The notes beneath the pieces are model-generated. The model saw only the letters and a list, made by a program, of their open reading frames with translations. It searched no databases and was not told where the DNA came from. Made by a program: the position numbers and the translations under genes. A stretch of DNA of 64,000 nt. Origin: Acrocarpospora phusangensis (GTDB taxonomy: Bacteria > Actinomycetota > Actinomycetes > Streptosporangiales > Streptosporangiaceae). This document shows positions 52,809-61,127 of this stretch, piece by piece. How positions within the stretch are numbered: position 1 is the first letter of the stretch; each line of letters opens with the position of its first letter. The DNA is taken from the NCBI RefSeq assembly GCF_016862995.1, contig NZ_BOOA01000011.1, positions 1-64,000 on the forward strand, written 5' to 3'.

Positions 52809-53762
52809 ATGACCGGTTCCCCGCGACAGCACCGGGCGGCGGAGACTGCGGGCAGGACCACTGGGCTTGCCTCTGCGGGAGAGCGGGACCTGATCCTGGC
52901 CCGCTCAGGAGCGGCAACGGTGGAGTACCGGATGCGCGGCGGCCGGCCCCACGGTTCCGGGACGGTCGTGGTGTTCCACGGCGGTCACATGCGGGCGCAG
53001 TTGGCCCTGGGCGAGGACGTCTTCACCGAGGCGGGGTTCAGGGTGCTGGTGCCCTCGCGTCCCGGCTACGGGCGCACTCCGCTGGTCCCGGGTTCCGCGG
53101 ATGTCACGGTGGCGGATTTCACCGATGCCGTCGCCCGTCTGTGCCGGGATTGTGGCCTCGACCAGGTCGCCGCGGTGGTCGGCATCTCCGCCGGCGCACG
53201 TACGGCGCTGACCATGGCGGCCCGCCATCCGGGCCTGGTACGGCGGGTGATCCTGCTGAGCCCGGTCGGGTTCCTGCCCTGGCCCGACCGGCGCACCCGC
53301 CTGGGCGGGCGAATCGTGTTCCATCCCGGGATCGAAGCCCTCACCTGGGCCTTGGTGCGCACGACGATCCACTTCGCACCGGGGTCGGCCTTGCGGCTGC
53401 TCACCCGCGACCTGTCCCTGCTTCCCGTCGGCCAGGTGCTGGCGAGGCTGACCCCCGCCGACCGCACCACGCTGACCGGCCTGTACGCCTCCATGCGCTC
53501 GGGCCGTGGCTTCGCCGCCGACCTGCTCCCCCTGGCCGACTGCACCGCCCGCGTCGTCCAGCCCACCCTGATCGTCGCCACCCGAAACGACCGCGCGGTG
53601 CCCTTCGCCCACGCCCGGTCCCTGGCCGCGGCGATAACACGCTCCGAACTGGTCGAAAGCCGCGCGGATAGCCACCTGATCTGGTTCGGCTCCGACTACC
53701 CCGCCATCGCCGCGAAGATACGCGCGGTCCTGCTCACCGACCCGCAACGGGCCTCTGAATGA
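52809..53762 (+). CDS. alpha/beta hydrolase of the ABC operon
   Basis: This is a 317-residue cytosolic hydrolase. The core starts VVVFHGGHMRAQLALGEDVF, SRPGYGRTP follows, the nucleophile elbow is GISAGARTAL, TLIVATRNDRAVPF supplies the acid, and SHLIWFGSDY the histidine. The ATG at 52809 is chosen because GGAGG lies six bases upstream; an ATG 30 bases earlier lacks a site. Its stop overlaps the ATPase start (ATGA). The link with an ABC-2 exporter suggests detoxification or resistance, but the substrate is unknown. Confidence 0.87.
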   Translation: MTGSPRQHRAAETAGRTTGLASAGERDLILARSGAATVEYRMRGGRPHGSGTVVVFHGGHMRAQLALGEDVFTEAGFRVLVPSRPGYGRTPLVPGSADVTVADFTDAVARLCRDCGLDQVAAVVGISAGARTALTMAARHPGLVRRVILLSPVGFLPWPDRRTRLGGRIVFHPGIEALTWALVRTTIHFAPGSALRLLTRDLSLLPVGQVLARLTPADRTTLTGLYASMRSGRGFAADLLPLADCTARVVQPTLIVATRNDRAVPFAHARSLAAAITRSELVESRADSHLIWFGSDYPAIAAKIRAVLLTDPQRASE

Positions 53763-54685
53763 TTGGACTTGGTGGAGCAAAGCCGGTCATCGAGGTCGAC
53801 GGGGTCGTCAAGCGCTACCGCGACGTGACCGCGGTCGACGAGGTCAGCCTGCGGGTGGGCCCGGGCGAGATCTACGCCCTGCTCGGCCTCAACGGCGCCG
53901 GCAAGACGACACTGATCCGCATGCTGCTCGGCATGATCGCCCCCACCCGCGGATCCGTACGCGTCCTGGGCGCCGCCGTCTCCGCGGGCGACCGCTCAGC
54001 CTGGGCCCGGGTCGGCTCCCTCGTCGAAGCGCCCGCCGCCTACCCGGAGCTGACCGTACGGGAAAACCTCGAACTCGTGCGCCGACTGCGCCGGCTGCCG
54101 AGCGGGGCCGCCGACGTCATCGACCAGCTGGCCCTGACCCCCTATGCCGACCGCCGAGCCCGCACTTTATCGCTGGGCAACCTGCAACGGCTGGCCCTGG
54201 CCAAAGCCCTCATCCACCGCCCTGACCTGCTCATTCTCGATGAACCTGTGAACGGCCTGGACCCGGCGGGCGTCGTGGAGATCCGTACCCTACTGGCCGG
54301 CCTGGCCCAGCAGCACGGCACCACCGTGCTGCTCGCCAGCCACCTGCTGGCCGAGATCGCCCGCCTGGCCACCCGCATCGGAATCCTCCACCACGGCCGC
54401 CTGCGCGCGGAGCACCGGGCCGACGAGCTGGACCGGCAGCGGCACCGCCACCTCAGCCTGGCCACCCGCGACGACACCGCCGCCAGCCACGTGCTGCGCG
54501 CCCACGGCTACGATCCCCACCTCGATGGGACCGGGCTGCGGCTCGCTGACGAGCGGGCCCTCTCCTTACCCGAGCAGGTGGCCACCGTCCTGGTCCACGG
54601 CGGCGTGCCGCCGACGCGGCTCGTGACCGTGGAAGAGGACCTGGAAAGCTACTTCCTGCGCATCGTCGGAGCCGATCATGCGTGA
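53759..54685 (+). CDS. ABC-2 type exporter, ATPase
   Basis: This is a 308-residue ATPase of the BcrA/drug-exporter type. Walker A is GLNGAGKT (43-50), the signature is the variant LSLGNLQR, Walker B is LLILDEPVNGLDP, and the H-loop is ASHLL. A C-terminal extension (about 230-308, ending VEEDLESYFLRIVG) is typical of this class. It overlaps the hydrolase by four bases and the permease by eight, so the three proteins form one translational unit. Confidence 0.94.
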   Translation: MIGLGGAKPVIEVDGVVKRYRDVTAVDEVSLRVGPGEIYALLGLNGAGKTTLIRMLLGMIAPTRGSVRVLGAAVSAGDRSAWARVGSLVEAPAAYPELTVRENLELVRRLRRLPSGAADVIDQLALTPYADRRARTLSLGNLQRLALAKALIHRPDLLILDEPVNGLDPAGVVEIRTLLAGLAQQHGTTVLLASHLLAEIARLATRIGILHHGRLRAEHRADELDRQRHRHLSLATRDDTAASHVLRAHGYDPHLDGTGLRLADERALSLPEQVATVLVHGGVPPTRLVTVEEDLESYFLRIVGADHA

Positions 54686-55457
54686 AGCACTCTGGTCGGA
54701 ACTGCTGAAGATCCGCCGCAGCCGCCTGCCCTGGCTCACCCTCCTGGCCTTCACCGTCGTCGCCGCGGTGTGCGGGCTGTTCATGTTCATCCTCGCCGAC
54801 CCCGCCCGCGCCCGCGCGCTCGGCCTGCTCGGCGACAAGGCCCAGCTGTCCGGGGCCGATCCCGGCTGGCCCGGCTACCTGGCCCTGCTGGCCCAGGCCG
54901 TCGGCGTCGGCGGGCTCATCCTGTACGGAATCACCGCCATCTGGCTGTTCGGCCGCGAGTTCAGCGACCGCACCGCCACCGACCTGCTCGCCCTGCCCAC
55001 CTCCCGCACCGCCATCGTGACGGCCAAGTTCGCCCTCGCCGCCTGCTGGGCCTTGCTGCTGGCCGTCTGGGTGTGCGTGCTCGGGCTGATCATCGGCGTG
55101 GCGCTCGGCCTGCCCGGCTGGACGACCCCCGCCATCGCGTACGGCCTGGGCCGGATTGTGATCACGGGTGCGCTGAGCAGTCTGCTGACGACTCCGCTGG
55201 CGCTGGCGGCCAGCCTCGGGCGCGGCTACCTACCGGCCGTGGGCGTCATGTTCGTCATCGTATTCTCGGCTCAGGTGATCGCCGCCCTCGGATTCGGTGC
55301 GTACTTCCCCTGGTCCGTCCCTGCCCTGTACGCCGGTCTGGCCGGTCCGGGCCAGGATCGGCCAGGACCGGTGGGGTTCGCCCTGGTGCTGGCCACCGCC
55401 GCGGCCGGCGCCCTGGCCACCACCACCTGGTGGCGCGTAGCCGATCACACCCGCTGA
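54678..55457 (+). CDS. ABC-2 type exporter, permease
   Basis: This is a 259-residue permease with six hydrophobic segments, starting MREALWSELLKIRRSRLPWLTLLAFTVVAAVCGLFMFIL. The pattern FGREFSDRTATDLLALPTSRTAIVTAKF is typical of bacitracin/lantibiotic-type ABC-2 permeases. It forms the membrane part of the exporter with the preceding ATPase. The exported compound is unknown. Confidence 0.92.
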   Translation: MREALWSELLKIRRSRLPWLTLLAFTVVAAVCGLFMFILADPARARALGLLGDKAQLSGADPGWPGYLALLAQAVGVGGLILYGITAIWLFGREFSDRTATDLLALPTSRTAIVTAKFALAACWALLLAVWVCVLGLIIGVALGLPGWTTPAIAYGLGRIVITGALSSLLTTPLALAASLGRGYLPAVGVMFVIVFSAQVIAALGFGAYFPWSVPALYAGLAGPGQDRPGPVGFALVLATAAAGALATTTWWRVADHTR

Positions 55458-55802
55458 CCCGCGTGCCCCGGTGCCGTCTGGCCCGGTGGCAGATCCATGC
55501 CAGGCCACTCCGGCACACGCGGCTCAGACAAAAGGGGGATGGCGTCAAGAACGCGTCAAGATACGCAGATTCGCGGCAGTAGCCCGATATCGTCTCGCCT
55601 CGGGTCCTGCACCCCAGCAGGTCAGGTGATACCGCCAGCCGGTCTCGTCCAGCCCCTTTTCCTCTTCCACCTTCCGGGACGGTGTTTTTGCCATGGCCTG
55701 GAGCAGATTACGGAGCCGATCGGCCGACCGCCGGCATGGAGATCGTGGAAATCGGTCCCCGCGTAAGCCCGGTCCGGCCGATGCCCGTGCGGGGCGGGGG
55801 CG
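55458..55802. other. intergenic before trkH
   Basis: This is the upstream region of the potassium transporter. I looked for a ydaO/c-di-AMP riboswitch-like structure and saw none. No gene is recognised. A minus-strand stretch reading VEEEKGLDETGWRYHLTCWG is open but has no start. Confidence 0.4.
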
Positions 55803-57185
55803 GTGAGGCGCGCCAGCGTGGTCTCGGGCATCACCACCGTCATGACCATCGGTGCGTCCGCTCTGCTCCGGCATCCGGCGCGGGCGGTGGTGTCCGGCTT
55901 CGCCCTGGTGGTGGCCGCCGGGGCGGCCGGGCTCATGCTGCCGGCCGCCAGTGCTTCGACGGAACCGGTGAGCTTGGTGACGGCGCTGTTCACCGCCACC
56001 TCGGCGGTGTGCATCACCGGCCTGGTGGTGGTCGACACCGCCGCCCACTGGTCGGTCTTCGGAGAGATCCTGATCGCGGTGCTGATCCAGATCGGCGGCC
56101 TGGGCATCATGACCGTGGCCACCCTGCTCACCCTGATGGTCTCCCGGCGCATCGGACTGCGGGCACGGCTGTCGGCCCAGGCCGAGACCAAGACCGCGAC
56201 CATGACCGGCCTCCCCCGCATCGTGCGCAACGTCCTGCTGTTCAGTCTGGTCTGCGAGTCCGCGGCGGCCCTCGTGCTGACGGGACGGTTCATGCTCGCC
56301 TACGACCAGCCGCCAGGGCGGGCGATCTACCTGGGCGTCTTCCACGCGATATCGGCCTTCAACAACGCCGGATTCGCGCTGTGGCCCGACAACCTGATGC
56401 GGTTCGTCACCGATCCGTGGATCTGCCTGACCATCGCCGCCGCGGTCATCGCCGGAGGACTCGGCTTCCCGGTGGCGTTCGAACTGCTACGCGGCTGGCG
56501 GCGGCCCCGGCACTGGACGATGCTGACCCGCATCACCGTCGTCGCCACGATCATCCTGCTGGCGGCCGGGACGCTGGTCTTCCTCGCGGCCGAGTGGCAC
56601 AACCCCGCCACGCTCGGCCCGCTGCACGATCCGGGGAAGCTGCTGGCCGCCTTCTTCACCGCGGTGATGCCCCGTACCGCCGGCTTCAACAGCCTCGACA
56701 TCGCCCAGATGCACCACTCAAGCTGGCTGGCCACCGACGTACTCATGTTCATCGGCGGCGGCAGCGCCGGAACCGCCGGCGGCATCAAGGTCACCACCCT
56801 CGGCATGCTGGCCTTCATCGCCTGGGCGCAGTTGCGCGGCGAACCGCAGGTCAACATCGGGCACCGCCGCCTGCCCGCCGCCACCCAGCGGCAGGCCGTC
56901 GTGCTGACCCTGCTCAGCGGCGGCCTGGTCACGACTGCGACCTACCTGCTCCTGGTGCTCACCCCGCACCGGCTCGACCAGGTGCTATTCGAGGCCGTCT
57001 CCGCCTTCGCCACGGTGGGCCTGTCCACCGGCATCACCGCCGACCTGCCTGCCACCGCGCACCTGCTGCTGGCGGCGCTCATGTTCGCCGGCCGGGTCGG
57101 CCCGCTCACCCTCGGCTCCGCCCTCGCCCTCAGGGAGCGTACGCGCCGCTACGAGCTCCCCGAGACCACGATGATCGTCGGCTGA
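55803..57185 (+). CDS. TrkH/KtrB-family potassium uptake protein
   Basis: This is a 460-residue potassium channel-like transporter with four repeated membrane-pore-membrane units. The selectivity loops are visible as FTATSAVCITGLVV, AISAFNNAGFAL, AVMPRTAGFNSLD and AVSAFATVGLSTGI. The length and start (MRRASVVSGITTVMTIGASALLRHPARAVV) fit KtrB. A TrkA/KtrA regulatory subunit is not encoded beside it and must be elsewhere. The GTG follows a G-rich site. A second candidate start is the ATG at 55842. The gene converges with the dead KUP gene. Confidence 0.93.
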   Translation: MRRASVVSGITTVMTIGASALLRHPARAVVSGFALVVAAGAAGLMLPAASASTEPVSLVTALFTATSAVCITGLVVVDTAAHWSVFGEILIAVLIQIGGLGIMTVATLLTLMVSRRIGLRARLSAQAETKTATMTGLPRIVRNVLLFSLVCESAAALVLTGRFMLAYDQPPGRAIYLGVFHAISAFNNAGFALWPDNLMRFVTDPWICLTIAAAVIAGGLGFPVAFELLRGWRRPRHWTMLTRITVVATIILLAAGTLVFLAAEWHNPATLGPLHDPGKLLAAFFTAVMPRTAGFNSLDIAQMHHSSWLATDVLMFIGGGSAGTAGGIKVTTLGMLAFIAWAQLRGEPQVNIGHRRLPAATQRQAVVLTLLSGGLVTTATYLLLVLTPHRLDQVLFEAVSAFATVGLSTGITADLPATAHLLLAALMFAGRVGPLTLGSALALRERTRRYELPETTMIVG

Positions 57186-57214
57186 ATCATGCCAGCGGGA
57201 GTGGACCGGCCCAC

Positions 57215-57755
57215 CTAGACCTCGATATGCGAACCCATGATGACCGTGCGGTCGCGGGGCAGGCCAAAATATTCGGCGGCGTCGGCGGTGATGTGGGAGG
57301 TGGCGATGAACAGCCGTTTCCGCCACGGGGCCATCGTCGGTGCGGTTCCGCGCCGGAGCTCGATCTTGGAGAGGAAATAGGACGCCTGGTCAAGCTGCGA
57401 TCGCCCCTCGGCCTTGACCGGGTCGAGGGCGGCCAGCGCGCCCGGCACGTCGGGTGTCTCCATGTAGCCGAACCTGGCTGTGACGTGGATGATGCCGTCG
57501 TCGGCGTAGCCGAGGTCGTCGACGGTGATCCGCTCGCCGGCCGGAACGCGGGGCACGGGTTCGGTCTCGATCGACATGATGATGACGTTGTCGTGCCGGA
57601 CGTGGTTGTGCTCGACATTGGCCCGCATGGCCAGCGGCGCGGTCTGCTTGCCGCGGTTGAGGAGAGCGCCTCGGCACCGGTGACCGCGAGCACGATGGCG
57701 GCCAGGGCGAAGAAGGCGATGCCGAAGTTCCCGGCCGGGAAGTTCATCGCGTAGG
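57215..57755 (-). pseudogene. kup: KUP potassium transporter, deleted and frameshifted
   Basis: Two pieces of a KUP/Trk permease are fused. MNFPAGNFGIAFFALAAIVLAVTGAEAL comes from the middle of the membrane domain. After a frameshift comes the whole C-terminal cytosolic part LNRGKQTAPLAMRANVEHNHVRHDNVIIMSIETEPVPRVP...FGYMETPDVPGAL...PTMAPWRKRLFIATSHITADAAEYFGLPRDRTVIMGSHIEV. Most transmembrane helices are missing. It is immediately preceded by a truncated TROVE gene in another frame, forming a chimera. Confidence 0.88.
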
Positions 57756-58099
57756 CCGGCGAAAGCGCTTTGCAGCAGGCCCGGTTCGTCGGCCTGGACC
57801 ATGGCCGCGTCGATCATTCGTCTCGCGTCGGCCGCGGTGGTGAGCTTGGCCGTCAGCCGGGCCGCGACGAATTCGAGGGTGACGGCCAGACCGAACGAGC
57901 GCAGCGCGTGCTGCTCGCGGGTCCAGCCGAGGAAGGCGCGCATCCAGGGTTCGTCTTCGGCGAGCGCGCCGGCCAGCAGGGCGAGGCGGTCACCCGGCTC
58001 GTACGCCCCGGGCGTGACCAGGTCACGCGCCGCCAGCAGGAACAGTTCCTTCCATGCGGTGCCCACAGAGCTGGGGGCGAAGGGCTGAGATGTCGTCAT
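57756..58099 (-). pseudogene. TROVE-domain (Ro60-like) gene, N-terminal fragment
   Basis: From ATG 58099, with AAAGG upstream, the frame encodes MTTSQPFAPSSVGTAWKELFLLAARDLVTPGAYEPGDRLALLAGALAEDEPWMRAFLGWTREQHALRSFGLAVTLEFVAARL...ADARRMIDAAMVQADEPGLLQ. This is the beginning of a bacterial TROVE/Ro60-like RNA-binding protein of the kind that binds Y-RNAs. After about 115 residues it runs into KUP sequence. Bacterial Ro proteins are around 500 residues, so it is truncated by a deletion that joined it to kup. Confidence 0.7.
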
Positions 58100-58471
58100 C
58101 GGACCTTTCTCCATCGATGAGAAAGGCCCCCCGGATGAGGGAGCGGAAGGCAAGGTGAGTGTCCGCGCCGACAGGTATCGGCCGGCTTGTCATCGGCTCT
58201 GGTCGCGTCCGGGGGGCCGCGCACCGCGCTGTCGCGGGTGCGATATATCCGGGACGGTCTTGGCGGCCGTCTCCGGTGCTGTCCCCGTCAGGGAACGCGA
58301 CATCGGGAATGCTAGGAGAGGACGTGCGACTTGCGCGTCATCTGCCCTCCCCCGACCGCTTGCCCGACTTGTGCGCCTTACTATTCCGGACCCCAGAATG
58401 CCGTGGCAAGTATTATTTACGACAACTACGCGCAATTTACGGCGACATCAAGAAAACAACAATGAGCGCCG
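58100..58471. other. intergenic, no gene recognised
   Basis: This is the upstream region of the TROVE fragment and downstream of the methyltransferase gene. It has a lower-GC patch near 58380-58480. A Y-RNA-like structured RNA was considered, as Ro genes often have one nearby, but I could not recognise one by eye. Confidence 0.35.
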
Positions 58472-59092
58472 TCAAAACGTATGAATTTCGTCATCGACCG
58501 CAGGCTTTGCGATACCGAGGACATGACCGACCTGGCAATAGGAGAAACGGCTCACGACGTCGATGCGGAAGCCCGATCGCTCAATGGTGGAGAGGGGGTC
58601 GCAGGCGGGACGGCAGCCGCCGGCCACGCGAGACCAGAGGGGCGTGACCAGGCGCTGCAGAGCGGCCCAGAGAGGGTTGCCGGAGCGGTGATGCTCGTAG
58701 AAGCGCAACTCTCCCCCCGGGCGCAAGACCCGCCTCGCCTCGGCGAGCGCCTCTTCCGGTCGTTGTGTGCTGCACAGGACGAGTGAGCAGACCACCGCGT
58801 CGCAGGAGCCGTCCGGCACCGGCAACCGGGCCAGGTCACCCTGGGCCACGTGGACGGGGATGGCCATTTCCGCGGCCGTGATTCCGGCGGCGGCCCGCAG
58901 GAAGGGGTCGGCCTCGACCAGGACGATCTCAGTCACCTCCGACGGATAGCAGAACAGCTTCACCCCGTCGCCGGCACCGATCTCCAGGACCCGCCCGCTC
59001 AGTCCGGCCAGCAACTGTCCGCGTTGTGAGGTGGGACGCAGTCGTGACCCGCGCCCGGTGCACACAGGCCGCGGATGGTGGAACTGTTCCAT
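58472..59092 (-). CDS. class I SAM-dependent methyltransferase
   Basis: This is a 206-residue cytosolic methyltransferase: SAM loop VLEIGAGDGVKL, the acidic VLVEADPFLR after strand 2, QGDLARLPVPDGSCDAVVCSLVLCSTQRPEEALAEARRVLRPGGELRFYEHH and a helical C-terminus. It resembles the UbiE/PmtA-like group common in actinobacteria. The ATG at 59092 follows AGGGG. Its first 28 residues look unlike relatives (MEQFHHPRPVCTGRGSRL), so the true N-terminus may be frameshifted. The substrate is unknown. Confidence 0.8.
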   Translation of the reverse strand: MEQFHHPRPVCTGRGSRLRPTSQRGQLLAGLSGRVLEIGAGDGVKLFCYPSEVTEIVLVEADPFLRAAAGITAAEMAIPVHVAQGDLARLPVPDGSCDAVVCSLVLCSTQRPEEALAEARRVLRPGGELRFYEHHRSGNPLWAALQRLVTPLWSRVAGGCRPACDPLSTIERSGFRIDVVSRFSYCQVGHVLGIAKPAVDDEIHTF

Positions 59093-59291
59093 GCCCCTGC
59101 CAGGACCCGCATCCGTATCAGAAGGCCGCTCACTACGCTGGGGAAGGCGCACCGCCATTACTCCTCCTCAGGAACGCATATGCCGATAAATCCCACTCTC
59201 GGCGATGGCTCTGAGGAATAAGGCATTCGATACGAGAATCCGACGCGGGACGCTGGAATTCATACGGGTTCTTGACGGCGCGGCACTCCTG

Positions 59292-60572
59292 TCACAGTAG
59301 GTAGCGCAGCCACAGGTAGGGGGCGACCAGCGTGACGGTGACCGCCGTCACGATCAGGCCGTACTTGGTGAACTGCCAGAAGCCGATCGGAGTGCCGTTG
59401 CGGGCGGCGATGCCCAGGATGACCACGTTGGCCGCCGCGCCCACGGCAGTGGCGTTGCCGCCCAGGTCGGCGCCGAAGGCCAGCGCCCACCACTGCACCT
59501 GACCGCCGCCGGAGTTGACCAGTTCCGCCACGATGGGGCTCATGGTGGCCACGTAGGGAATGTTGTCCACGATGGCCGACAGCACGGCCGAGCCGCCCAG
59601 CAGGCCCATCGCGGTCAGGCCGGGGCGCCCGGCGGTGGCGTCCACCGCGGCCTGCGAGAGCTGCCCGATGACGCCGGTCTCCACCAACGCGCCGACCATG
59701 ACGAACAGCGCTGCGAAGAACACCAGCGTGGGCCACTCCACCTCGGCCAGGGCCTGTTCGGTGGTAACCCGGGTGACGGCGACCAGGACACCGGCGCCCA
59801 GCAGCGCGACCACCGACGGCTCATACCCCAGGATCGGATGAAGCACGAACACGGCCGTCACCGCGGCGAGGACCGCCAGCCCCTGCCACAGCAGTTTCCG
59901 GTCGGCGATCGTCTCCCGTTCGTCCAGCGTCATGATCTCGCTCGCCCGGACGGAGTCGTAGCGCAGCCGGCGGCCCCACAGGAGCCAGCACAGCCCGATG
60001 AAGACCACCATCAGCAGGATCACCATCGGGGCCATGTGGACCAGGAAGTCGTTGAAGCTGAGATTGCCGCGGCTGGCGATGATGATGTTCGGCGGATCGC
60101 CCACCAGGGTGGCGGCTCCGCCGATGTTGGAGGCCAACGCCTCGCTGATCAGGAACGGCGCCACCGGCAGCGCCAGCCGGGCGCAGACCAGGAACGTAAC
60201 CGGGGCGATCAGCAGTACCGTGGTGACGTTGTCCAGCAACGCCGAGGCGACCGCGGTGATGATCACCAGGAGGACCATGAGCCGGAACGGCCGCCCGCGA
60301 GCGCGTTTGGCCGCCCAGATCGCCAGGTACTCGAACAGGCCGGTTTCCTTCAGCACGCCCACGATGATCATCATGCCGAGCAGCAGGAACACGACGTTCC
60401 AGTCGACGCCGGTGTGCTCGGCGAAGAACGCCGCGCGCGCGTCGGTGGCGTGCAGGGCCAGCATGATCCCGGCGCCGCCCAGCGCGACCGCGACCCGGCT
60501 GATCTTCTCGGTGGCGATCAGCGCGTAGGCCGTGAGGAACACCGCGGTACTCGCCCATGCGAGTACGCTCAC
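59292..60572 (-). CDS. ArsB/NhaD-type anion or sodium permease
   Basis: This is a 426-residue membrane protein with 11-12 helices of the ion-transporter superfamily. The family motifs are SALLDNVTTVLLIAPVTFLV, EALASNIGGAATLVGDPPNIIIA and the inverted repeat SAIVDNIPYVATMSPIVAEL. Members export arsenite or exchange sodium for protons. Its GTG overlaps the stop of the CBS-domain gene (GTGA), which itself follows kdpA, so a link with potassium or sodium balance fits better than arsenic, but this is inference. Confidence 0.9.
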   Translation of the reverse strand: MSVLAWASTAVFLTAYALIATEKISRVAVALGGAGIMLALHATDARAAFFAEHTGVDWNVVFLLLGMMIIVGVLKETGLFEYLAIWAAKRARGRPFRLMVLLVIITAVASALLDNVTTVLLIAPVTFLVCARLALPVAPFLISEALASNIGGAATLVGDPPNIIIASRGNLSFNDFLVHMAPMVILLMVVFIGLCWLLWGRRLRYDSVRASEIMTLDERETIADRKLLWQGLAVLAAVTAVFVLHPILGYEPSVVALLGAGVLVAVTRVTTEQALAEVEWPTLVFFAALFVMVGALVETGVIGQLSQAAVDATAGRPGLTAMGLLGGSAVLSAIVDNIPYVATMSPIVAELVNSGGGQVQWWALAFGADLGGNATAVGAAANVVILGIAARNGTPIGFWQFTKYGLIVTAVTVTLVAPYLWLRYLL

Positions 60573-61012
60573 GAGCCGAGCATCCGGTCCAGCAGCGCCT
60601 GCAGGGTCACCGCGCCCACCAGCCGGCCGTGCTCGACGATCGCCACGAGCGGGCTGCGGGTACGGGCCATCAGCGCGGCGAGTTCCAGCGCCGTGGCGTC
60701 CGGGTCGGTGACCGGGAGCTCACGGCCCTGGCGGGGAAGCGCCTCGCGTACGGTCCGGCCGTGCAGGTCGTCGAACAGGGTGTCGGCGTGTGCCTCGTCC
60801 ACCACCCGGGCCAGCGCCGGATCATCCTGGCAGTATCCCGGCACCGCCAGGCGCAGCACCTGGGTGCCGGGCAGGATGGCCACCGGCGCTCCGTCGGCGG
60901 CGACCACGATCAGACCGGGCAGATCCTGCTCGGCCAGCAGCCGGGCGGCATCGATGACGGGGGAATCCAGGCCCACGACGGGGGAGACAGCCAGCAGGTC
61001 TCGGGCGCGCAT
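60569..61012 (-). CDS. CBS-domain pair protein
   Basis: This 147-residue soluble protein consists of two CBS motifs: MRARDLLAVSPVVGLDSPVIDAARLLAEQDLPGLIVVAADGAPVAILP, and TVREALPRQGRELPVTDPDATALELAALMARTRSPLVAIVEHGRLVGAVTLQALLDRML. CBS pairs bind adenine nucleotides and gate transporters. The ATG at 61012 follows AAGGATG. Located between kdpA and a permease gene whose start it overlaps, it is a good candidate regulatory subunit of that permease. Confidence 0.9.
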   Translation of the reverse strand: MRARDLLAVSPVVGLDSPVIDAARLLAEQDLPGLIVVAADGAPVAILPGTQVLRLAVPGYCQDDPALARVVDEAHADTLFDDLHGRTVREALPRQGRELPVTDPDATALELAALMARTRSPLVAIVEHGRLVGAVTLQALLDRMLGS

Positions 61013-61127
61013 CCAGGGCACATCCTTCGCTTCACCAGAGGAAACAGAACATGCCGACCAGACTTCCCGGCGCACCTGGATCCCAGCATACCAATGATCA
61101 GCACGCCGGGATCGGCCGGTGACGTGG

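Noticed and set aside
55458-55802. Possible c-di-AMP riboswitch before the potassium transporter gene
   Set aside because: Known association of ydaO-type riboswitches with potassium genes prompted a look, but the conserved core was not seen by eye. A covariance-model search would decide.
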